Shown: in pieces, positions 51,023-57,982 of the stretch
Numbering within the stretch: the stretch's first letter is position 1
Layout: the number at the start of each line of letters is the position of its first letter
DNA from: Gudongella sp046224405
GTDB lineage: Bacteria > Bacillota > Clostridia > Tissierellales > Tissierellaceae
Reading direction: 5' to 3'
NCBI RefSeq assembly: GCF_046224405.1
Contig: NZ_JBJXRK010000004.1
Span: forward strand, 1 to 64,000
DNA: 64,000 bases
The notes under the pieces: model-generated
Database searches by the model: none
Told to the model about the DNA's origin: nothing
What the model saw: only the letters and a program-made list of their open reading frames with translations
Made by a program: the position numbers and the translations under genes

Positions 51023-52450
51023 ATGGGTAAAAACAGATTTATTTGTGATTTAAGGTCCCCGCTTTTGGTTTTTATTTTGTCATTGACTGTGATTTTTGGT
51101 TTTAACTCAGTGGCATCTGCTGCCGGACTTAATGAGCACTACCAGGAGGTTAATGACCAGGTCTCATATATACAGACAAACAACAGCATCCCAGACAAGG
51201 GGAATTTTTTCATAAGGAAAATCGTATCAAAGGCAGACCACACCTACTGGACCAGCTTTCGGATTCCAGGGGATGCAGGGTTTCTAAGATATTTTGATGA
51301 TGATAAGGATCTTGTGGAGCTTCCAATGGTGGAGGGCTCCCTCCCCCAGGGAAGGATTCTATTTCTTTCCACAGACAGCTATCATTATATACTTGGTCAG
51401 CCCTATACCTACAGGGACTTGGGAGCGGGAACCAAGGATGCAATCTCAAGCCATCCAATCCAGCTAAAAAGAGATCAGGACGGTTGGATAGTGACCTTCC
51501 GCTATGGCTTAAGTCCTGGCGTTCAAGGAATTCTTTGGGGTGCAGGGTCTACTCAGGAGCTGGTTGACTTTAATAGCATCGATCAGCTTAGAATGTGGTC
51601 ATACTATGACCTGGACAAAAATGCTAGACTTCTTTATGATGGTTACCATTATAAGAGCCCTTCCACATACTATCCGACAACTTCAACCTCCTATTGGAGG
51701 ATACCCAGCGACTATCTGACAAATTCCATGGTGCGTTCAGGTGGAAGTAGGGCTTCTGAGATAATTGGGACCTCGCTTCTTAAAATCGCACACAGGAATA
51801 TCAGTGATGAGGGATATCTACCAACATTACCGAGGAGCATCTGGCTCTTTAAGGATTATGGAATAGAAGCAGGATTCTTTGATACAAGATTCAATGCGGA
51901 TACAATAGAGACCAACATAGTAGCCTATGGAAGATATGGAGATCCTGTGTATAGGGATATGGCCGTAAGGCTGGCTGAATACTATCTTGAACATGGAAGG
52001 AACAATAAGTATGTTCTGCATGATCCTGGAATGGGAGAAGGATGGCTGGTTGAGGATTATTACCATGATTCAGGAAGAAAGAATCATACATCCCTAAATC
52101 ACCAGCTTCAGGCGATACATTCATTCCTTTTGCTGTACGAATCGGAAAAGAATCCGGATTATCTGGATTTTGCACAGAAGATGATTACTGGAATTAAAAT
52201 CACCCGGGACAAGTGGATAATGCCAGACGGAAACCTGGAATATGCCTATATGCCAGATGGAACAATGGGTCTTGTGGATTATGATTACCTGACCTACAAC
52301 GACCTGCTCAATGTTCAGGAGGCTCTTGTAAGGATTAGGGGTGAAGGAGACCAGGACCTGCAGATTCTATTGGAATCCAAGAAATTATGGATGGATAGGA
52401 ACAATGTTTCCGGCTACAGAAGAACTGAAGACATAAAAGATCCCAGCTGA
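51023..52450 (+). CDS. Secreted protein with possible glycosidase/epimerase-like helical fold
   Basis: A 475-residue exported protein. The signal peptide spans about 1-35 (ending near ASAAG). Residues 35-190 look beta-rich. The second half has repeated helical segments with aromatic patches, for example GDPVYRDMAVRLAEYYLEHG, NHTSLNHQLQAIHSFLLLYE and YLDFAQKMITGIKITRDKW. This resembles the alpha/alpha toroid of polysaccharide-modifying enzymes such as the C-terminal domain of glucuronyl epimerases, but I cannot name a family. Start set by GGGAGGATATTGC. A terminator follows directly. Confidence 0.7.
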   Translation: MGKNRFICDLRSPLLVFILSLTVIFGFNSVASAAGLNEHYQEVNDQVSYIQTNNSIPDKGNFFIRKIVSKADHTYWTSFRIPGDAGFLRYFDDDKDLVELPMVEGSLPQGRILFLSTDSYHYILGQPYTYRDLGAGTKDAISSHPIQLKRDQDGWIVTFRYGLSPGVQGILWGAGSTQELVDFNSIDQLRMWSYYDLDKNARLLYDGYHYKSPSTYYPTTSTSYWRIPSDYLTNSMVRSGGSRASEIIGTSLLKIAHRNISDEGYLPTLPRSIWLFKDYGIEAGFFDTRFNADTIETNIVAYGRYGDPVYRDMAVRLAEYYLEHGRNNKYVLHDPGMGEGWLVEDYYHDSGRKNHTSLNHQLQAIHSFLLLYESEKNPDYLDFAQKMITGIKITRDKWIMPDGNLEYAYMPDGTMGLVDYDYLTYNDLLNVQEALVRIRGEGDQDLQILLESKKLWMDRNNVSGYRRTEDIKDPS

Positions 52451-52470
52451 TACTCAGCTGGGATTAATTT
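52439..52470 (+). terminator. Terminator after the secreted-protein gene
   Basis: GATCCCAGCTGA and TCAGCTGGGATTAATTTT form a 10-base stem with a three-base loop and a T-rich tail. Confidence 0.8.
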
Positions 52471-52479
52471 TGGCAAAAT

Positions 52480-52517
52480 GAGTCAGAAGAACCGTCCCGG
52501 TGACTCACCGGTGACTC
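52480..52517 (-). repeat. REP-like element, copy B
   Basis: GAGTCA (52480-52485), core AAGAACCGTCCCGG (52487-52500) and TGACTC (52501-52506), with a second TGACTC at 52512-52517 inside an 11-base tandem unit. The core equals that of the copy at 53869-53903 while the inverted flanks differ, the pattern of REP elements spread by Y1-type transposases. Confidence 0.6.
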
Positions 52518-53319
52518 AAGGAGATATTCTGATTTGGGTATATTGCACGGGATTCATTATCCTTATTGGCAGTACGCTGTTACCAATGCCGCTGTCAATA
52601 TGGAGCATTGTCCCTCCGGGAAGCTCCATTAGTCCCTTGTCATAGTGGGGAAAGAAGCCCTGTCCCGGTGAAACTACACCCCCCACAAGAGGCAGCCTCA
52701 CCTGTCCTCCGTGGGTATGCCCTGATAGGATCAGATCCGCCTTACCATCAGCATACCAGGATGCCCGGACCGGAGAATGTGAAAGCAGTATGTTTAGCCT
52801 GTCTCTTTCAAGCTCTGAAAGCATAACTTCATAGTCATGCTCCTCCACATAGAATTCTGCTCCGTAAACATGGACCGTCTTGCCTTCTATGTCCACTTCT
52901 GCCCTGTCGTTGTTCAGTATGATAACTCCCCGACTTGAAAGCTCCTCCAGAAGGTCCTTCCTGTGCCTGTTGGCTATCTCATGGTTGCCCTCAACAAAAT
53001 ATATGGGCACCCCGGTTGTCTTCAGGGAATCAACCAGGCTCAGGGAAACGGTCAGGTCCTCCGTATTATGGTCCACCAGATCACCTGTCAAGGCTATCAT
53101 ATGTGGATTGAATTCCTTAATCTGTTCCTTAAGCCTACTTATGTTTATCCTGTGATTGGAATGAAAGTCAGTGACCTGAACTATTCTTATTTCATTTTCC
53201 ACCTTGCTTGACTGAATCTGTATGCTTTCAGTCCTAAAGTGAGATATCTGATTTCTGTTGTATAAAAACATCCCAAGAGCAATGATTGCAATTGCCATAA
53301 GTATTATCTTCATCTTCAT
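52516..53319 (-). CDS. Membrane-anchored metallophosphoesterase (YkuE-like)
   Basis: A 267-residue calcineurin-like phosphoesterase. An N-terminal anchor (about 2-20, KIILMAIAIIALGMFLY) leads to the metal-site blocks VTDFHSNH, ALTGDLVDHN, EGNHE, LSHSP and LSGHTHGGQVRLP, all intact. The family hydrolyses phosphoesters at the membrane, for example lipid A-like or UDP-linked substrates in other bacteria. It reaches into the repeat at 52480-52517 at its stop. Not in a visible operon. Exact substrate unknown. Confidence 0.88.
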   Translation of the reverse strand: MKMKIILMAIAIIALGMFLYNRNQISHFRTESIQIQSSKVENEIRIVQVTDFHSNHRINISRLKEQIKEFNPHMIALTGDLVDHNTEDLTVSLSLVDSLKTTGVPIYFVEGNHEIANRHRKDLLEELSSRGVIILNNDRAEVDIEGKTVHVYGAEFYVEEHDYEVMLSELERDRLNILLSHSPVRASWYADGKADLILSGHTHGGQVRLPLVGGVVSPGQGFFPHYDKGLMELPGGTMLHIDSGIGNSVLPIRIMNPVQYTQIRISP

Positions 53320-53358
53320 ATATTCTCCCGCCTTCGCAGTGTTACTGCCTATAGGATA

Positions 53359-53835
53359 CTATCTTCTAAGTGTTGCTTCAATCCGTTTGGGGTTAAGGAA
53401 GAGCCCTATTGCATCTTCAATGGATGTAACAGCGATATGGGCTGACTGGAGCAGTCCTGTAAATGCTCCCTCCTGGCCGATTATTGCAATCCCTATCCTG
53501 GCTTCACCCAGCATGGCCATATCATTTCTTCCATTACCAATTGCGGCGGTTCTACCTGATTCCAGCTGGGAAACAATCCGTCTTTTGCTTTCCTCGGCAT
53601 TTCCCTTGTCAAACACTCTAACCTCCACCGGCAAACCTGAGCATTCATCCTTTACCGTTCCAAAGGTGTCTGCGGTCAGAACAGTAAGATTAAATCCTGC
53701 GGATCCCAGCCTACTTATGCCTTCTCTTGTCTCCCTTGACATCCTTCCATCCACTGCAAGGGTTCCGTTGTAGTCAAACACAATATTTTCAATTTCAAGG
53801 GGATCTTCATATCCCTGTATTTCAAGCTTTAGCAT
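53359..53835 (-). CDS. HAD-type soluble P-type ATPase-like phosphatase
   Basis: A 158-residue HAD-fold protein of the soluble P-type ATPase-like group. Motif I is VFDYNGTLAVDG (nucleophile Asp in DYNGT), motif II VLTADT, motif III near NAEESKRRIV, and motif IV IGNGRNDMAMLGEA. I start it at ATG 53835 (GGTGGG upstream). The longer open frame to 54000 would run into the REP element and tRNA-Leu and has no ribosome site. Family members resemble the phosphorylation domain of ion-pumping ATPases but lack membrane parts. Function unknown. Confidence 0.8.
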   Translation of the reverse strand: MLKLEIQGYEDPLEIENIVFDYNGTLAVDGRMSRETREGISRLGSAGFNLTVLTADTFGTVKDECSGLPVEVRVFDKGNAEESKRRIVSQLESGRTAAIGNGRNDMAMLGEARIGIAIIGQEGAFTGLLQSAHIAVTSIEDAIGLFLNPKRIEATLRR

Positions 53836-53868
53836 GGTATCCCACCTAAGTATCATTTTTTGATCAGG

Positions 53869-53903
53869 CAAACAAAAAGAACCGTCCCGGATGTTTGTGT
53901 TTG
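53869..53903 (-). repeat. REP-like element, copy C
   Basis: CAAACA (53869-53874), core AAGAACCGTCCCGG and TGTTTG (53892-53897) with a second TGTTTG at 53898-53903. Same core and same doubled right flank as copy B, but with other flank sequence. Confidence 0.6.
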
Positions 53904-53959
53904 TAAAGCAAAAATGCCCCGACTGCCTTTTAAGTAAAGCATCCGAAGCACTTTTTAAA

Positions 53960-54043
53960 TGGTGCGGGAAAGAGGACTTGAACCCCCACGTCAATGACAC
54001 TAGATCCTAAGTCTAGCGCGTCTGCCAATTCCGCCATTCCCGC
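53960..54043 (-). tRNA. tRNA-Leu (anticodon TAG)
   Basis: Minus-strand class II tRNA starting GCGGGAATGGCGGAATTGG, with anticodon loop CTTAGGA (TAG), a long variable arm, T loop GGTTCAAGTCC and encoded CCA. First of a four-gene cluster by coordinate. Confidence 0.92.
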
Positions 54044-54046
54044 AAA

Positions 54047-54122
54047 TGGTGACCCATCCGCGACTCGAACGCGGGACACCCTGATTAAAAGTCAGGTGCT
54101 CTGCCAACTGAGCTAATGGGTC
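54047..54122 (-). tRNA. tRNA-Lys (anticodon TTT)
   Basis: Minus-strand cloverleaf GACCCATTAGCTCAGTTGG, anticodon stem CTGA with loop CTTTTAA (TTT), T arm GCGTTCGAGTCGC and encoded ACCA end. Confidence 0.95.
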
Positions 54123-54131
54123 AAAATAAAA

Positions 54132-54209
54132 TGGGGTGGATAATGGGATTCGAACCCACGACCTCCAGAGCCACAATCTGGCGCCCTAACCAACTAGGCC
54201 ATATCCACC
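54132..54209 (-). tRNA. tRNA-His (anticodon GTG)
   Basis: Minus-strand cloverleaf GGTGGATATGGCCTAGTTGG with loop TTGTGGC (GTG). The extra G at position -1 that marks His tRNAs is encoded and faces C73; CCA is encoded. Confidence 0.95.
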
Positions 54210-54220
54210 ATGTTTTTTCT

Positions 54221-54294
54221 TGGAGCGGGTGAAGGGAATCGAACCCTCGCAGCTGGCTTGGGAAGCCAGTGCTCTACCACTGAGCTACACCCGC
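54221..54294 (-). tRNA. tRNA-Gly (anticodon CCC)
   Basis: Minus-strand cloverleaf GCGGGTGTAGCTCAGTGG, anticodon stem CTGGC/GCCAG around TTCCCAA (CCC), T arm GGGTTCGATTCCC and encoded CCA. The leading gene of the cluster in transcription order. Confidence 0.93.
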
Positions 54295-54415
54295 AGCAAC
54301 ACTTTAAGTACTGCTGAAGACACTCAAATTTACTCCGCACTCCGTAAGCGGATTAACCGCTGACTTATATGATTATAACAGTTCTAAAATATCATGTCAA
54401 TAATTTAGTTGAAGA

Positions 54416-55480
54416 TTATTGGATTTTTTCCTCCCCTAGAAAGGATAGCTGCTCCATGCTCCTATCCATAAGGTTGCTTAGGGATACACCAAGTAGTCTT
54501 AGGCTCTTTTCCCATTCCATCTCATTAAAGAGGATGCCTGCAAGATTGAATATTTCCTCACCATGGGATATGTAGTGGTTGAAGGTCCTGCTCCTAGTGT
54601 GGCTATGAAAGTCCTCATCCTTGATCTTCACCGTCAGGGTTCTTCCGTGGATATTTCTGCTTTCAAGGTCCTTTTCAAGCTCCATGGAATACTCTCTAAG
54701 CCTTTCCATAAGAAGCTTTTTGTCCCTTGTCTCCCTGAAGGTCCTTTCCACACCCATGGATTTCCTTTCCCTGGTTGTGGTTACAATCCTCCTGTCAACT
54801 CCCCTTATCCTGTCGTAAATTTCCTTGCCGCCTCTTCCAAACATGTCCATAAGGAAGTCCTCCGGCAGTCTGTAAAGCTCTTCCACTGTGTATATTCCAA
54901 TGTCATTGAGGCGCTTTCTCGACTTGCTTCCTATTCCATACACCTTGCTGACAGGAAGGGGAAACAGGATTTCAGGCATCATTTCCTGGGTTATCTTCAT
55001 GAATCCATCAGGCTTGTTCCAGTCCGAGGCAAGCTTTGCCAGAAACTTGTTGAAGGATACCCCAATTGACAGGGTGAGTCCCGTTTCCGTCATAACCCTT
55101 GCCTTTATTAGAGCAGCAATCTCCTCGGGGGATTTTTCCATCCCGGATATGTCCATATAGGCCTCATCGATTGAAAGGGGCTCGATCCTGTCTGTTATGC
55201 CCCTTAAAACCTGAAACACCTGTTTTGATATCTCCTGATACCTTTTCATTCTCCCTGGGACATAAATCCCATGGGGGCATCTTTCCTTGGCCATAAAAAT
55301 TGGCATGGCTGAATGTATTCCATACTTTCTTGCTTCGTAATTACAGGTGGTCACAATGCCCCTGTCGCTTCTTCCGCCTACAATGACAGGATGTCCCTTA
55401 AGCTTTGGGTTGTCCTTTTCCTCAACGGCTGCAAAGAAGGCATCCATATCAAGATGTAGAAAGTCCAGTGATGTTTCCAT
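54416..55480 (-). CDS. dinB: DNA polymerase IV
   Basis: A 354-residue Y-family translesion polymerase. Catalytic blocks FLHLDMDAFFAAVEEKDNP and PLSIDEAYMDISG hold the acidic metal ligands, and VGVSFNKFLAKLASDWNKPDG is typical of DinB. The little-finger domain follows (about 240-345). The length is standard; no beta-clamp peptide is obvious beyond QLSFL near the C-terminus. It lies 11 bases downstream of a phosphodiesterase gene in what looks like a four-gene operon with rdgB and rph. No LexA box was seen. Confidence 0.95.
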   Translation of the reverse strand: METSLDFLHLDMDAFFAAVEEKDNPKLKGHPVIVGGRSDRGIVTTCNYEARKYGIHSAMPIFMAKERCPHGIYVPGRMKRYQEISKQVFQVLRGITDRIEPLSIDEAYMDISGMEKSPEEIAALIKARVMTETGLTLSIGVSFNKFLAKLASDWNKPDGFMKITQEMMPEILFPLPVSKVYGIGSKSRKRLNDIGIYTVEELYRLPEDFLMDMFGRGGKEIYDRIRGVDRRIVTTTRERKSMGVERTFRETRDKKLLMERLREYSMELEKDLESRNIHGRTLTVKIKDEDFHSHTRSRTFNHYISHGEEIFNLAGILFNEMEWEKSLRLLGVSLSNLMDRSMEQLSFLGEEKIQ

Positions 55481-55491
55481 TAATACCTCTC

Positions 55492-55977
55492 CTACCTGAT
55501 TCTCTTAATCTCCCCGGTTATCTTTTCACCTATGTGAAGGATTCCATAGGTTCCCTGGGTATGTCCTCCCCTTGGAAAGGAAGGACTTCCAGGATTCATC
55601 ATAAAAAGGTCTCCTTCCCTCTTCATTTCGGGTATGTGGGTATGACCGAAGAGGACTGCATCGGCCCTGTTCTCCAGGGCATGATAGTAAAGCCTTTGAA
55701 GGCCGTTCTTGACACCCTGCTTGTGACCGTGGATAAGAAGTATCCTCTTGCCTCCCAAATTCAACACCATTTCCCTCTTGTAGTAGGTGGACCAGTCACC
55801 ATTTCCCCCGATGATATATGAAGGGAGCCTAAGAGAGTCCTTGATCTTTTCTCCATCCTCCACATGGTCTCCCAGAAACACAAAGCCTCCCGCATCCCTT
55901 TCATTCTTTAAAGCCTGGATTATTGGCTGCGTGACATGATGAGTATCAGCAACTACAATCAACTTAATGCTACTCAC
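55492..55977 (-). CDS. YfcE/MJ0936-family phosphodiesterase
   Basis: A 161-residue single-domain metallophosphoesterase. Metal-site blocks: VVADTHH, FLGDHVEDGE, IGGNGDW, LLIHGHKQG and LFGHTHIPEM. The start is GTG behind GGAGGAG and overlaps the end of rdgB by 8 bases, so translation is coupled. Members hydrolyse phosphodiesters such as cyclic nucleotides in vitro; the physiological substrate is not known. The gene pair rdgB-yfcE-like is common in Clostridia. Confidence 0.92.
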   Translation of the reverse strand: MSSIKLIVVADTHHVTQPIIQALKNERDAGGFVFLGDHVEDGEKIKDSLRLPSYIIGGNGDWSTYYKREMVLNLGGKRILLIHGHKQGVKNGLQRLYYHALENRADAVLFGHTHIPEMKREGDLFMMNPGSPSFPRGGHTQGTYGILHIGEKITGEIKRIR

Positions 55978-56563
55978 TTAAAATCTCCTCCAGTTTTTCC
56001 CTTAATGCATCTATTGCCCTTCTCCTATGGCTTATTGAATTCTTGATTTCTGACGGCAGCTGGGCAAAGGTCTCCGAATATCCACTTGGAACAAAGAGTG
56101 GGTCATAGCCAAAGCCATTCTCCCCCCTTGGCTCCTCAAGTATTTCCCCCCTGCATTCACCCTGGACAGTCATTTCCCTGCCATCCTCCGTTATCAGTGC
56201 TATTACGGTCCTGAAGGCTGCAGTTCTTTCCTTGCCCTGAAGATTCTTAAGAAGGGTCTTGTTGTTGAGGGAATCATTTCCGTCTTCTCCGCCATACCTT
56301 GATGAATACACCCCAGGTGCACCGTCAAGTGCGTCCACAAAGAGTCCGGAGTCATCTGCCATTACCATATGGTCAACCAGCTCAGCAAGCTCCCTTGCCT
56401 TCTTAAGGCTGTTGTGCTCCAGGGTGTCTCCATCCTCCACAACCTGTAGATTCTCCACACCGGCTTCCTTCTTGGTGAGTATCTCCAGGGGAAGATCCTT
56501 GAGTATCTCCCTCAATTCCTTTGCCTTGTTCTTATTATCCGTTGAAAGTATAAGTTTTCTCAT
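55970..56563 (-). CDS. rdgB: XTP/dITP diphosphatase (non-canonical purine NTP hydrolase)
   Basis: A 197-residue Ham1/RdgB-type pyrophosphatase that clears dITP, XTP and similar bases from the nucleotide pool. Marks: STDNKNKAKELREIL at the N-terminus, VMADDSGLFVDALDGAPGVYSSRY with the acidic metal residues, GFGYDPLFVPSG and ISHRRRAIDALRE at the end. Standard length. It follows rph by 12 bases in the usual rph-rdgB gene order. Confidence 0.96.
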   Translation of the reverse strand: MRKLILSTDNKNKAKELREILKDLPLEILTKKEAGVENLQVVEDGDTLEHNSLKKARELAELVDHMVMADDSGLFVDALDGAPGVYSSRYGGEDGNDSLNNKTLLKNLQGKERTAAFRTVIALITEDGREMTVQGECRGEILEEPRGENGFGYDPLFVPSGYSETFAQLPSEIKNSISHRRRAIDALREKLEEILSE

Positions 56564-56575
56564 GTTTCTACCTCA

Positions 56576-57307
56576 CTAAATAAGCTCTGTTATTGGACCA
56601 AGAAGCTCCTTCTGAAGCTTTATAAGCTCACCTGTACCCTTCTCTGCCAGATTCAGAAGCTGATCCAGCTCCTGTCTTGAGAAGGTTGCATTTTCTCCTG
56701 TACCCTGAACCTCTACATATTGTCCTTCATCCCCCATCACCACATTCATGTCCACCTTGGCTTTGTGGTCCTCCTGGTAGCAAAGGTCAAGAATTGGCCC
56801 TTCTTCTCCAACCCCGACGCTTATTGCGGAAAGGTATCCTGTAATCGGAAACTCCTTCATTTCCTCCTGGCTGTACAGCTTATGAAGCGCGTCCACAAGG
56901 GCGATGTAGGCTCCTGTTATGGATGCTGTCCTGGTTCCCCCGTCTGCCTGAATCACATCACAGTCTATCCATACAGTCCTCTCACCAAGCTTTTTCAGAT
57001 CAACAACAGACCTTAGGCTTCTTCCTATTAGCCTCTGAATCTCCTGGTTTCTCCCGTCTATCCTTCCCTTGGTTGAATCCCTCATCTTCCTTGTCATTGT
57101 GCTTCCAGGAAGCATTGAATACTCTGCTGTCACCCAGCCTGTCCCGGTATTCTTAAGAAAGTGTGGAACCTTGTCCTCTACCATTGCCGTGCATATGACC
57201 TTGGTATCACCCATCTGTATAAGAACTGATCCATAGGGGTGAAGAAGGTAATCTCTTTCTATGTTCACAGGTCTCATCTCATCGTGCTTCCTATTGTCTA
57301 TTCTCAT
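56576..57307 (-). CDS. rph: Ribonuclease PH
   Basis: A 243-residue phosphate-dependent 3' exonuclease that trims tRNA ends. Signatures: MRPVNIERDYLLHPYGSVLI, VTAEYSMLPGST, QEIQRLIGRSLRSVVDL and DADGGTRTASITGA-like sequence (QADGGTRTASITGAYIAL). Full length. It leads the rph-rdgB-yfcE-like-dinB unit; start set by AGAGGAG. Confidence 0.96.
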   Translation of the reverse strand: MRIDNRKHDEMRPVNIERDYLLHPYGSVLIQMGDTKVICTAMVEDKVPHFLKNTGTGWVTAEYSMLPGSTMTRKMRDSTKGRIDGRNQEIQRLIGRSLRSVVDLKKLGERTVWIDCDVIQADGGTRTASITGAYIALVDALHKLYSQEEMKEFPITGYLSAISVGVGEEGPILDLCYQEDHKAKVDMNVVMGDEGQYVEVQGTGENATFSRQELDQLLNLAEKGTGELIKLQKELLGPITELI

Positions 57308-57378
57308 CTAAACAACTCCTCTATATTATTCATACTTCCATTCTATCAAACATTGACCCTTATTCATACAACAAGGCA

Positions 57379-57400
57379 ACAAAAAACCCCTTTGCAGGGG
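57379..57400 (-). terminator. Terminator after the DUF2179-type gene
   Basis: CCCC and GGGG pair around TGCAAA, followed by TTTTTTG on the minus strand, just past the stop at 57407. Confidence 0.8.
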
Positions 57401-57406
57401 TAAAAA

Positions 57407-57928
57407 TCATTTTTTCATCTTTGTGAAGTATCCTCCACGGATTGGGCTGATGCTGTTGACTGTTATAAATGCATTTGGGTCTATTGAGTCCACTATTTTC
57501 TTTAGCCTGGCCATGTCCTTTCTGTTTAAGGCAACTGTCAGCATTTCCCTTGGCCCTTCTATTCCCTGGCCTTCATAGCTTGTGACCCCGAACTTCTCTT
57601 TTCTTAGGGTATCTATTAGAATATCGTTGTTGGCTGTCTTCAAGATTATCTGAGCTGAGAGATTCCCAAGTGCAATCTTGTTCTCAAGCATTATTCCAAC
57701 ATAATTCCCTGCCGCAAATCCAAGACAATAGGCAAGAAGGTTCATTGGATTATCAAGTGAGTTTACAACCTTTCCAAGGACAGTGACATATATTCCCACC
57801 TCGAAGAATCCGATTAATGCTGACTGAAACTTTCTGCCCTGCATGACCATAAGGGTTCTCACTGTAGCCAAAGACATGTCCAGCATTCTTGCAAAGAATA
57901 TCAGCAAATATCCCATAAGTAATTCCAT
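57407..57928 (-). CDS. DUF2179/DUF5698-type membrane protein (UPF0316)
   Basis: A 173-residue protein with about three membrane segments in the first 85 residues (LLMGYLLIFFARMLDMSLATVRTLM, FFEVGIYVTVLGKVV and YCLGFAAGNYVGIMLE) and a soluble ferredoxin-like C-domain (about 90-165). This is the layout of YebE/UPF0316 proteins. The ATG at 57928 follows AAAGGAG; the TTG before it is not needed. No function is established for the family. It stands alone with its terminator. Confidence 0.85.
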   Translation of the reverse strand: MELLMGYLLIFFARMLDMSLATVRTLMVMQGRKFQSALIGFFEVGIYVTVLGKVVNSLDNPMNLLAYCLGFAAGNYVGIMLENKIALGNLSAQIILKTANNDILIDTLRKEKFGVTSYEGQGIEGPREMLTVALNRKDMARLKKIVDSIDPNAFITVNSISPIRGGYFTKMKK

Positions 57929-57982
57929 CAAATAATTCTCCTTTCAAACAAATGCAAGGGAAGGCTTAACCTTCCCCATTTA

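Noticed and set aside
53836..54000. N-terminal extension of the HAD protein
   Set aside because: It would run through a REP-like repeat and the end of tRNA-Leu and has no ribosome site; ATG 53835 has one.
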